Source: Taxillus chinensis (taxonomy: Eukaryota; Streptophyta; Magnoliopsida; Santalales; Loranthaceae). From it: 64,000 nt of DNA. The notes beneath the pieces are model-generated. The model saw nothing but the letters and a program-made list of their open reading frames with translations. It was not told the DNA's origin and made no database searches. A program made the translations under genes and the position numbers. The stretch is from assembly GCA_023512835.1 (NCBI GenBank), contig CM042087.1, positions 8,038,550 to 8,102,549 on the forward strand. Direction: 5' to 3'. This document shows positions 32,861 to 44,500 of the stretch, piece by piece; position 1 is the stretch's first letter, and each line of letters opens with the position of its first letter.

Positions 32861-35800
32861 TGTTGGACCCCATTTTGTCCAGGTTGGACATACTAACCCC
32901 ATTTGATATACCTTTCTGCCCATGCCATGTACCTTGTTGAACAGGTCCACAATGATCCCATACTTCCAAGGAATGGTCTACCCCAATCGGCACGAGATGG
33001 ATACAATTGACACGGATGGGGGAGTTCAAAATTAATGACTTTTGCTACAAGTCCTTGAAGCACCCCAAGACCAACACCAGGTGATGGAGGATGAAAATTC
33101 GAGACCAACGCACTTGACCGAGCTCAAATCGAACTTAAAATGAAGAAGTTATGGCCAAAACAACTTTCGTTGGAAAAAGTCAAACTTGCCAAAAGATGGT
33201 CAATGCCCCTGGTCAAACTGCCCGCAAAAGTGATCATGCGAAACTCTTCAAAATGCCTATGTAGGCGAATACGGATCTCCCCAAACAATTCCTGGAAGGT
33301 TACCCATTTTGGCATTTTTGGTGGGGGTAAAAAGGTAATTAACTTCGGGGTTGAACGTTGACCGTTGACCTGCCGACATCGCGACGACCCGTTGACCTTC
33401 GAAGCCTCGAAGCCCCGGGCCCAAGCCCCGAAGTCTCGAAGCCTCGAAGCCCCGGCTCGAAGCCCCGAAGCCTCGAAGCCCCGGCTCGAAGCCCCGAAGC
33501 CTCGGCAAGCTCGAAGCCTCGAAGCCTCGAAGCCTCGAAGCCCCGTTGACCTGCTGATTCCACCTTCGACCCTTCGACCCCCGAAGCTTCGACCCTGCCG
33601 ACACTCCGACCTTCGAACCTTGACTTGCAATACCAGTAAGTTTTCGGCCCGTTGACCGTTGACCTTCGACCTGCCGACACTTCGACCCGTTGACCGTTGA
33701 CTTTTGCCCCACCAAATTTCGACCCACCAAAGCTTCGACCCTGCCGACACTTCGACCTGCCGACACTCCGACCTTCGACCCGCAGCACCCGCACGCCTTC
33801 CACCATTGACCGAAGCTTCGAACCGCGACACCGACCTGTCGACGCTCCGACCTGCCGACACTTCGAACCTCCGACCCTTTCTGCCTTCGCTTTCGCTGGC
33901 TTCTCGCGTCGACTTTTTCTCACGGGTTTCCTTTTTTTCCTCTCGCTGGTCGTTCACGGGACCTGTTTTATGTGCTGGCCATCTGACAAAACATCATTTT
34001 TAATACCTGTCGGTCACATGTGCTGCTAAAATACAAACTTGAAAAAAGGCAATCACGAGCTGCCCTGTTTCCCGCACACTGTCCTCCCGACAAGGCATCA
34101 AACCTGCAAATTAAATACTGCATCAAATAATACAGCAATTAATGACAGTGGAGCCAAAAACTTTTCTGCAGCACTTTAAGAGGTATTCGACAGTCCCTGC
34201 GCAGGGGGGATTCTTTTTTTGAGGGAAAAATTCGTTAAGGAAAAGAGAGGAGAAGAGGAAAAAGAGAGAGCCACCAAAAAAAAGAGAGAGAAAAAGAGAG
34301 CCATCATCGTGAGAGAGATCAACAGAGCGAAAAAACACAGAGTGGAGAGATCATTGAGAAAAAAGAAGAGAGAGATCAGTGAAGAAGAAAGAAAGGAGAA
34401 AAACGCCCCAGCCTCATCTTCTCAACGCCCAGTTTTCTACAGTCAATATCACCCCTTCATCCTCTTTCCCTCCTCTCACGCCAGTTTTTTCTCCAACAAG
34501 AAAAACACAAAAACAGCCCCAACTTCAGCCTTTCTTTTTCTGCGTGTTCAACAAGCAAAAAAACATAGCAGATACCAATCCTGTTCCAATCCCCTACTCC
34601 TCACACTTACCCTCCTTATTCCCAGCCAGCAAGGATCTCAAACCCAGAAAATACATCTCTTCAAATACCAAGAAACCCCCCCTCACAAACCTCGTTGTCA
34701 AATCTTGCTGGTTCCAAGCAGGTGGTGACCATCAGCATCAGTGGGAGCTCAAGCAGAAGATTCAAAGTCGGTTCAGCCCTTACTTCTTCACTCCTTTTTT
34801 TTTTTCAGCTGATTTGTATCTATATTTGGTGTATTTGTTTTAGCATTTTTTTCTAATTTTCGTTTTTTTTAGTTTATCTATATTTGATGTAATTGCTTTT
34901 CAACCTTTTTCCATTGCATTTTCCCTGTATTTCTTCTTATGTGTATGTGTAATATGTAAAGTGTAGTAAAAAAAAACAACAAAAGAAAAAAGAGAGAGAG
35001 CAAAGGGAAAGGATGAAAAAAAAGAAAAAAAAAAGAGAGTGATTTTATTTTTGTGGATGTCACACTCACACACTCCACATCTATTTTGATACATGCATTT
35101 TCAATTTCAAAAAAAAATACAAAAAAAGCAAACATGTTTTTTTTCAAAACATTTTCAATAAATAACTTTCAAAATGCTTTCAAAAAAAAAAGAGAAAACA
35201 AAACAAACAAACAAACAAACAAACCAAAATTAGTATTTCAATTCCCAAACAAAACAAGAAAAACAAAAACAAAAACAAAAAAAAAAAACAAAAAAAAAAA
35301 CAAAACAAAAACTAACAAAAAATGTTTTTTCATGTTTTAAAGCCAAAAAAAACGTTTCATTGTTTTTGAACCAAAAAAGAAAAAACCAAAATTAGTATTT
35401 CAATTCCCAAAAAAAAAAACAAAAACAAAACAAAAAAAAAAAAAAAACAAAAAAACAAAAAAACAAAAAAATGTATGTTTTCTAAAAACAAAAAAAACAA
35501 AGAAAAAAGAAACAAAAATCATTTGTCTAGGACTTCAATTTCCAAAAGCAAAACCAAAAACTAAAACTAATCCCTAGGATCTCATTCTCCACTTCAAACA
35601 AAAACCCAAAATTTTTAGGATTCCTTTTTTAGAAATTTTGGATAAATCCATTTTAACCATGACTTTAATAAATAACTTAGCTAAATAAAAATCATAGACT
35701 TTTTAGGAAACTTAACCCAGTTATGACAGTACAAATAAAAGAAAAACCTCCTCCTCCTAAATTAGATACCGAAAGGGCGCTGTAGGGGTGCTAATCCTTC

Positions 35801-35980
35801 CCTACACGTAACCAACTCCCGAACCCATCTCTGATAACGCGGACCACACACTTAAGACTACTCAAAGTAGAGGGTATCCAATTGTACCCCAAAAACAGTT
35901 GGTGGCGACTCTAAAATTTCTCACCATTGGTTTAGTTTGAGCTTACCCCAAAAGGGCCCGGACGAAAACCAGTGATGACA
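32861..35980 (+). mobile_element. Solo LTR of a Tat/Ogre-like element, nested in element C coding sequence
   Basis: Starts TGTTGGACCCC and ends GATGACA; flanked by exact TTCGT duplications (32856-32860, 35981-35985). It lies in opposite orientation to C and separates the protease from the G-patch codons. At 3120 bp it is close in size and content to the C LTRs, including the anchor GGTAAAAAGGTAATTA (33326-33341) and a TCGAAGCC array. A very long A/C-rich tract fills 35100-35520. Confidence 0.93.
33342..33885 (+). repeat. TCGAAGCC minisatellite in the solo LTR
   Basis: Dense 8-bp units (CCTCGAAG and CCCCGAAG) at about 33400-33545 are followed by looser CGACCTGCCGACACTTCGA repeats. All three minus frames and two plus frames are open over long stretches because stop codons are excluded by composition. 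Confidence 0.9.
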
Positions 35981-38965
35981 TTCGTTGCTTTCAATATAAA
36001 GAAATGATGCCGGTTTGGTGACGAGGAAACTTGTCTCTCCAGAGATGCAGATGAGCTGGTCCCCCATCACAAACTTCATCTTTTGGTGGAGACTTGATGG
36101 CACCGCTCTTGCCATGTGGATCCAGGGTCTTCCCAACAAACAGCTGTAATATGGCGTGATGTCCATCACCTGAAATTCCACCGTAAAAGTAGTTGGCCCA
36201 ATCAAGAGTGGAACATCCAAAGTTCCCACCACGTCACGCTTTCCTCCATCGAATGCTCGTACTTTCATCGTACAGGGACGCATATAGGATGCGTCGATTG
36301 GAAGTTGCTGCAGTATATGCAAGGGCATAATGTTCAAGGCAGAGCCGTTGTCAATGAGTACTCGGGCAATGGTATGCTCCTTACATTTGACTGTAATGTG
36401 CAGAGCTTTTATGTGCCCCTTTCCTTCTTGGGGTAGCTCGTCATCTCCAAAGCTAATGACGTTATTCATGATGAGGTTACTGGCGATTCCTTCAACATTT
36501 GCCACTGAGACGGTCGGTGGAACGTAAGCTTGGCTTAGAACTTTCAGCAGTGCTTCCCGGTGGGGTTGGGAATCCATCATTAATGAGAGCAAGGAGATGC
36601 GAGCCGGTTGTCGACTTAGTTGATCCACAATATTATACTCGCTTTGCTTTATGAGTTTTAAAAATTCCATGGTCTCTTCTTCAGTAATTGGTGTTCCTTT
36701 CCTCGTTGCCTCCTGTGTTGGCCCAATGTCTGGTTCTACAGCTTTTTCCTTCCTTGCTTTGTCAACCATATCAGGGGCATAAGCCCGACCGCTCCTAGTT
36801 TTCTTTTCTACTGCAGTGGCTCCCTGGACTATTTCACAACTGTAGTTCCATGGGACTACTTTATCAGTCTTATAAGGGAAAGGAGCAGGAACACTTATGG
36901 TGAGAGGTGCAATTCCATGCGGTAGTTGTGGGATTTCGGTTCTCCCCCTCTTGTCTGGCACGAGACTTGAGGCATGGATAGTGAGAGGCTTGATTCCATG
37001 TGGCAGTAGCAGGATCTCCGGAGCCTTAACATTTAAGACAAGGGGTGTTGGCACCCATGGCGATTTGTGTGGATCATCTCCTTGGATCATGTGACTTTGG
37101 TTATCCGTTCCTCCTCTTGAGAATTCGATCATCCTTTGGTCCATGAGCCTTTGTACCATGCTAGCAAACTCGCTACAACGTTCGATGTCATGCCCCCGTG
37201 ACATTTTGTGATAAAGGCATTGTTTCTCCAACTTTGTCCCCTTTTCTGTCTTCAATGCGTCGGGAGTAAGTATATATCCATATTCCTGCAGTAGGTTAAA
37301 CAAATAGCTTTTCTCCATTCGTATTTGTGAAACCTGCTCTAGCCGTCCTTCTGTTGTGATACTGGTCACGTCATGGGAATGTTCTGGAAGCGGATTACTG
37401 TTCACATTCGGTGTCCCAGTCAGTGCGGAAAAATCTAGCCACTTTGCATCCTACAATGCCTGAACCTTCCTTTTGAATGTTATACAATTCTCGATATCAT
37501 GTCCAGCTCCACCTGCGTGATATTCACACCTGGCATCCGGCTTATACCAGGCCGGGGGAGGAGTCTTTATTTCTCCCAAGGGTATAGGGGTTACCATCCT
37601 TGCCTCTAAGAGTTTGGGGTATAATTCCGCATAAGTCATTGGAATTGGATCAAACTCTTGTCATGGTCGACGAGAAGCCTGATTCGCTCCTGCTTGCTGG
37701 GTTTGGGCCCTCGGTTGCCCCTGTCCTTGGAATGAGGCTCCTGGTCCTTCCTGAGTTGCTGGCCTTGGTTGCTCTGCGTAAGGCGCTCTTGGTTGAAACG
37801 GATTAGGTGTCATTGGATATGGAAATGGAACCCCTCCCTGTGGCAAGTATGGCATGAATTGCGGAGGTGGTGCAGGTGCAGCATAGGCAGCTACTGGTGA
37901 TCCTCTATAGTACCCTGGTGCTCGGTAGAATGTTGGTTGTATTGACTGGTGCGCTTGGTATACCAGGTTGCTCTCATTTTCCTTCTTCTTTGCTGGTGGT
38001 TGAAACCGTTTTGATGCCTCAGCCGCATCACCCTTTAGCTTTCCTCCTTTAATTCCACTTTCTACACGTTCAGTGGATGCAACCAAGTCTGCAAAGCTGT
38101 TGGAGACGTTACCTATCAACTTCTCATAGTATACGCCTTTTAGTGTGTTGATAAAAAGAGTGGTGAGTTCTCTTTCGGTAAGAGGAGGTTGGACCTCCAC
38201 AACGGCCTCTCTCCATCTTCGTGCATAATCTTTGAAGTTCTCCTCGGATCCCTTTTCCATGGACTGCAGGGTTAGTCGATCCAGCGCCAGCTCGGTGACA
38301 TGTTTGTATTGTGCCAGGAAAGATGTAGCCAAATCCTTCCATGTCTTAATGCGGTTTCCATTCAGTTGAAAGTACCAGCGAAGGGATGCCCCAATTAGGC
38401 TCTCCTGGAAACAATGCATGAGGAGCTTGTCTTCACTAGCATAAGCAGCCATCTTTTGACAGTACATGGCCAAATGTGTCTTTGGACATCGGGTCCCGTT
38501 GAACTTTTCAAACTCTGGCATTTTGAATTTTGGTGGCAGCACCACTCTAGGGACTAAGCATAAGTCTTGTGGGCTGGTCATGCCATAGCTGTCAGTGCCT
38601 TCTACGGCTTTCAATCTTTCCTCGAGTCGGCGTAGAGCGGAAGACTCAGCATTTTCCTGAGGAGCTGGGGAACCCACCGCTTCCATTACATTTTCCGGTG
38701 CAGGCATAGTGAAATGAGTTTGATTTGGGGTTAAAGGTTGTGCCATAGCAGGATGGTATGTGGGCGCCTGGCTTGGAGCCAGGTTGGGTGACTGAACGGC
38801 CTCCTGTCCCTGCTCTTGATGGTGATTGGTAGTTCCCCCGGTCAGAATTCTTCCTCTTTCTTCAGTCAATTTTGTGAGCATTTCCATTATTGCAGACATT
38901 TGCCCTTGTAGGGTTTGTTGTGACTGTTCCAACCCCATGAGTCTGTTCTCTATTTCTTCTGCCAT
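35981..38965 (-). pseudogene. gag-pro: Element C gag-protease
   Basis: The frame begins MAEEIENRLMGLEQSQQTL with a coiled-coil-like stretch (residues 1-40), followed by a retrotransposon gag core (about residues 145-310; MPEFEKFNG, RWREAVVEVQPPLTEREL, KGVYYEKLIGNVSNSF) and a Pro/Gln-rich tail. TGA at 37661-37663 and TAG at 37451-37453 interrupt it. Two knuckle-like C-x2-H-x5-H-x4-C motifs follow (CEYHAGGAGHDIENC; CLYHKMSRGHDIERC). The retropepsin has the active-site LIDNGSALNIMP and a YYSCLLGRPWIH flap-side motif. The frame meets the solo LTR at 35980 and resumes at 32860. Confidence 0.9.
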
Positions 38966-39248
38966 TGGCTGCGGTTGAGGTATTTGATTACGCCGGGATC
39001 TGAGATTGTAAGAGTGCGCAATCCTGGAGGGAGGCTGCTACCCACCTGGGTACAAGGGAATTTTTATTTGATTTTTCATTTGATATGCATGTATGCATGA
39101 ATGTCTATGTAGAGGGTTAAAGAAATAAACAACTTTATTGCAAACAAAACACACAATACAAACACTCAATACAAACATACAATGCTGAAATGCCATATAA
39201 AATGAAAGTTATCACTACATGATCTTAAGGCATTCTTCCAGTCATCTC

Positions 39249-40688
39249 CTAAGGAGCACGGCGCCTCTTTCTCTGGGGTGGTCGTTCACCTGCTTCCTCC
39301 CTCTGCTTCATTATCGTCTCGATCAATTTTTCCCTCAGCTGCAGCCTTTGAAGAGCTCCTTCTAGAGATGCTTCTAGCCTCTGGATCGGCTGCCTTAAAG
39401 TCTAATTCTCCTGGAGGATAGCCTTTATGTCTGAACTTAGCTGTGGCTTATGTTGTGCCCTCCAAGATATGTATACGGGGTAAACACCAGGTTTTGAGCT
39501 GTTGGGTTGGATCTTGTGTGGTGTGGACCATGCTTGATACATCTTCTTGCCTTCTTCTGTGAGCATGGTTCTGCTGTAAGTGAAGTCATACTCTTCCATG
39601 CCAAAGAGCACGGGAATAATCTGATGACGCCCCACTTGTCTTCCCACCTGCAGTGGTGCATATGCAGTTTCTCCCTAGGGACCTAAAAGTGGAACCCAAT
39701 TGTAGTCCCCGCAGCTATATGTCATGGAGACCACCGGCATCCAAGGAGCAGTCCAGGTAATGTTAGCTTCTGTGAGGTTCTCCAATTTCTTTTTCTAGCT
39801 TTCAAAGTCTTGTGGTAGGCTCCACTTGCTGAGCAGAATATCTAGTAGTGTTGTGGCTGGTACTTGATAAACAGCAGGGAAACGATGAACACTACAGGGG
39901 AAATGACCTTGCAACCAGGTACACAGGAGAGGTAGGCACCCCATGAACTATCCCGAGCCTTTACTCCTCAGGTAAGTAAGAGATCGGATGGTTTCAGCGA
40001 AGATAGCAGGAGTAGGGTCACATCCTTTGAGCACCTGCTGGACCAAATCTACAATTGCCCCATCGATGTGGGCCGGTATCCTTGGGAAAATGACTAGCCC
40101 ATATATAGCTAGTGTAAGCAGTTTGTGTGCCTCTGCTTCTGTTGCAGTCTGTATTATTTCTTTGATTGTTGCCCATGGAAGATATTCTCGCCCACCGTAG
40201 GATGTGACCACCGGTGAGTCCCATATTGGCTTTCCCATAATCTCACCAAAGGCCCTTCGACATGATCTTCTGGACTCAGGTAGATAGATCTTCATTTTGT
40301 TTTCCACGGGGATGTCCAATAATCTTCTGTATTCTTCTATTGTGGGAACCAGATCTATGCCGTTGAAGTCAAAGCACCGCCGTTGAGGCTCCCAGAAATA
40401 TATGGTTGTCCCAAGCATATCCTTATCGGCCAGTAGCTCGGTCACATGAAGCAAATCCCCTAACTGTTGTATGTATATGCTTTTCCTTTCGTCTGACCAT
40501 TGCCTCCATATTGTTTGTACCTCCTTAGTGTAGTCCAGCTGATCTTCTATGATAACATGTTCTGCCTTATGGGCTTTTCCTGGCAGAAAATCTCCAAGGC
40601 GAAGTTAAATGTCTCCAGATGCTTAGGCCACCACTACGACAGCCTCCTTGTCCTGGGGGCCTTTTAGGAGATGACTGAAAGTTGCCAT
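39249..40688 (-). pseudogene. Element C ORF1 (upstream of gag)
   Basis: Begins MATFSHLLKGPQDKEAVV and ends RKRRAP before TAG at 39249. The best-preserved block (40454-39948; CFDFNGIDLVPTIEEYRRLL, GREYLPWATIKEI) resembles the plant mobile-domain-like DUF7745 family seen in ORF1 of Ogre/Tat elements. A C-terminal stretch (LRQPIQRLEASLEGALQRL) looks coiled-coil. Stops occur near 40625, 40607, 39943, 39800, 39675 and 39402. Its function in these elements is not established. The position 283 bp before gag fits Ogre-type organisation. Confidence 0.75.
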
Positions 40689-41062
40689 GCCTATATGAAT
40701 GTCGTGTTATGCATGATGACAGGTTAGGATGATAGGTTAATATATATCAAGTCAGTCAAACAGGATAAAGAATAAACCAATAGTAAAAAAAAGCTAATAT
40801 GTGCAGGGGATGACTTAAGGACTACCCTACAAAACAAAGGCTAGCATGGCATGGAATGAGCAAACAAAATGTGGGTCAATGCCCCTGATGGGCTTCTATT
40901 GCTATACCTATCTTATTCGTTGGTTCCCAAACTTCCTCAATAGAGGGCTCCGTACACCATGGGATTTACCGGAGGGGGATCTTAAAAGGACGTGCCTTAA
41001 AAGAACCTCAAGCTTGAGTGACGAGTCCGAGGCCCCATTGCAGATAATGATCAACGCGCTGG
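40689..41062 (-). other. Leader of element C, proximal part
   Basis: 5' UTR between ORF1 and the insertion point of element D; it resumes at 46574-46861. Homologous to the leader of element A (4440-4700). No coding is seen. Confidence 0.7.
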
Positions 41063-41447
41063 TGTCACGGACCGAGGCTTATCCTATCATACTTAGGCCA
41101 TTTTGGGGTATTTCCCCTTTGTAAAGTGTTGTACTTAGCTTATAGAGTAAGTTGTAGAGATTTTAGATTTCGATCATATATGACGTCTCCTGGCGACATA
41201 GCCAGAAAAGTGTTAACATCTATATGTAGGGGAGTGATGTTGTAAAGCTTTCAAGCAATCAATACAATCGTTTGTTGCCTTCGTTTAAATCGATCTTCCG
41301 CTAAGCGCTTCCCTACACAATTGCTTTACAATGGATCGATGGGTTCCGATCCAAATGCGACGAGTTAGGCTGACCTAGCGTTCCTTCGTACGGGTGGGAA
41401 CTAGGTGCCGCACGGGTTAAGCTGCTATAAAGGCTGACCCCGTGACT
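41063..41447 (+). repeat. 5' LTR of element D
   Basis: Starts TGTCACGGACCGAGG; ends GTGACT where the 3' LTR has ATGACA, so the terminal CA is mutated here. No convincing TATA box was located. Confidence 0.9.
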
Positions 41448-41449
41448 AG

Positions 41450-41461
41450 TGGTATCAGAGC
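41450..41461 (+). other. Primer-binding site of element D
   Basis: TGGTATCAGAGC two bases after the LTR, complementary to the 3' end of initiator tRNA-Met, as usual in chromoviruses. Confidence 0.9.
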
Positions 41462-41514
41462 ACGGTTGGTGCTAAAGTTCGGTGGAACAATCAAAACTTC
41501 GAGACGGTGTAAAA

Positions 41515-44500
41515 ATGACAAATGGAGGATCTGTTGTCATTAGTGGTGGCGACCACGAAGGCCGCGACAAGGAGCACCACGCTAAGGAACGGAGGAGAAA
41601 CAAGTCCGTTTCGAGGGAAACATGTCCGCTGGAGAGTCGGCTAGCCAAATTGGAGTTAGCGTTAGCCGAACAGGATGGAGGTGGTCGAGGAGCACACCGA
41701 AAGCATCGAAAAGCTGGACTCGAGAGGGTGAGGAAAGCTTTGGGAGGATGCAAGGGCTTCTCAACTCCGTCATGGATGACATGAACTCTCGATTCGAGGG
41801 CTTGAAGGGTTCTCTCATGTCCCAAATCTTGGCGATGCAAGAGGAAATCAAAGAGATCAAGGCGGATTGGTCTCTATGCAAGATGGCGGTCACCCAAGGT
41901 GGCGTTGGCGGCCATTCCAGCTCCAAAATCGACGTGCCAAAGCCTAAGACCTATGCTGGGTCAATGAATGCGAGGGAGTTAGACAACTTCCTCCTGGACC
42001 ATGGAGCGATGCTTCGATGCCTTGAACATTGTCAATGAGGCAAAGAAGGTGAAGACCGCTCCACTATACTTAGTCGATTCGGCTATGGTGTGGTGGAGGC
42101 GACGATATGCCGACAAGGAGTGCGGCCTATGTATTATCGACAATTGGGCGGATTTCAAGCGGGAGATCAAGGCCCGGTTCTATCCCCAGAATGCGGAGGA
42201 CGAGTCCCGGGCGAAACTTCGGCGCCTTACCCACAAAGGCACGGTGCGGGAGTACGTCCGCGAGTTTTCAGAGCTTATCTTGGACATCCCAGACATGTCC
42301 GCGAAGGATTCGTTATTTTCTTTCATGGACGGATTGCAACAATGGGCGAAGCTGGAGCTGCAACGAAGGAATGTACAGGACCTGGCGTCGGCCATGGCGG
42401 TGGCCGAATCACTCATCGAATATAAGAAGCCGGAGAAGGCCACCAGCTCTTCATCGACTTCCAAGGCGAACAAGTTCCACAAGGAGAAGCGTGGGGGAGA
42501 GAACCGAAGTGAAGGAAAAGGGAGACCCTTCCAACCATCTAAGGACTTTCGCCCAAAACATTTCGCGAATAGTTCCAAGGATGGAGAGAAACCAAAGATC
42601 TCCTGTTTCCTTTGCGAAGGCCCTCACAAGGCGTTTGAGTGCCCGAAGCGCTCCAAGCTCTCGGCGATGATCAATGAAGATGAAGGAAAGGATGCGAGGG
42701 ATCCACGACTTGGTTCCTTGCACCTCCTCAATGCAATCAAGGCGAAGGTGGAGGTGCCACCATCCGGACGACGAAGGGGCGCATGTATGTGCTCGCTAAG
42801 GCCAACAACCTTGAAACTAAGGCCTTGGTGGACACGGGTGCGACCAACAACTTCATCAAGGTCGAAGAAGCTCGTAGACCAGGGGATAGTCTACAAGGAA
42901 GAGAAGGGCTGGCCGAAAGCGGTGAACTCCGGTGCCGGTCCAATCCATGGCGTGGCTCGAGGCGTCGAGCTAAGTATTGGCGAGTGGAGAGGCAAGGTGA
43001 ATCTCTCCGTGGTGTCGATGGACGACTATCCCATGGTGCTGGGGATGGAGTTCGTTGACCAGGTGTGGGCAATTCCAATTCCTAGCACCAACACAATGTG
43101 CATCATGGACGAGGGGAAAACGTGCATGGTGAAGGTAATGCGGGAGAAAGAGCTCAAGGCGAAGTCTCTTTCGGCGCTCCAACTGTCTAAAGGAGTTAGG
43201 CGACAGGAGCCAACCTTCATTGCTATGGTGAAGGAAGGATGCCCAAGTGTTGGGGAGGAACCCCCAACCGAAGTGAAGATGGTCCTTGAAGAGTTTGGGG
43301 ACGTTATGCCACCCGAACTCCCCAAACAACTTCCGCCGAAGCGGGAGGTGGACCACAGGATCGAGCTAGAGGCCGGTGCAAGGCCCACTGCTGCGGTGCC
43401 CTATCGGATGGCACCACCGGAGTTGGAGGAACTTCGGAAGCAATTGAAGGACTTGTTGGATGCCGGATTCATTTGGCCATCCAAAGCACCATTTGGAGCA
43501 CCGGTGTTGTTCCAAAAGAAGCACGACAGGTCGATGCGGCTATGCATTGACTATAGGGCGCTAAACAAGATTACAGTGAAGAACAGCTACCCCATCCCAC
43601 TAATATCCGACCTGTTTGATCAACTTGGTGCTGCGAGATGGTTCTCAAAGCTAGACTTGCGGTCGGGATATTGGCAAGTGTGGATAGCCGAAGGTGATGA
43701 GGCAAAGACGGCGTGCGTCACAAGATATGGCTCTTACGAGTTCTTGGTGATGCCCTTTGGCCTCACAAACGCCCCTGCCACATTTTGTACGTTGATGAAC
43801 CGGATCTTCCAACCATACTTGGATAGATTCGTCGTGGTGTGCCTTGACGACATTGTCGTCTATAGCAAAACGTTGGAGGAACACAAGGCACACTTACGGC
43901 GGGTTTTCCAAATCTTAAGGGAGAACCAACTCTTTGTGAAGAAGGAGAAATGTGACTTTGCGAAGAAGGAGGTGCCCTTCTTGGGTCACATCATTAGCGG
44001 CGGCAAGTTAAAGATGGATGACAAGAAAGTGTTAGCCATCAAGGAATGGGAGACGCCCAAGAAAGTCCCTGAGATGCGTTCATTCCTTGGCTTGGTTAAC
44101 TACTATAGAAGATTTATCCGCGGCTATTCCCACATTGCCGCACCCTTGACGGAACTATTAAAGAAGAACAAGACTTGGGTGTGGGATGATGCTTGCCGAG
44201 AGGCATTTGAGAAGTTGAAGCAAGCCGTGACAAATGGACCGGTGATGGCACTGCCGGACCATACAAAGCCTTACGAAGTTCACATGGATGCTTCAGACTT
44301 TGCCATCGGTGGAGTTCTAATGCAGGAGGGGCATCTTGTAGCATATGAAAGCCGGAAACTCAATGGCACCGAATGGAGGTACGCGGTGCATGAAAAGGAG
44401 ATGACGGCAGTTATGCATTGCCTTCGGGTATGGAGGCATTACTTGCTAGGGTCCAAGTTCGTGGTGAAGACGGACAATATTGCTACGAGTTATTTTCTAA

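Noticed and set aside
33124..33957. 277-codon minus-strand frame and overlapping plus-strand frames
   Set aside because: All cross the TCGAAGCC array in the solo LTR; openness in several frames at once is compositional.
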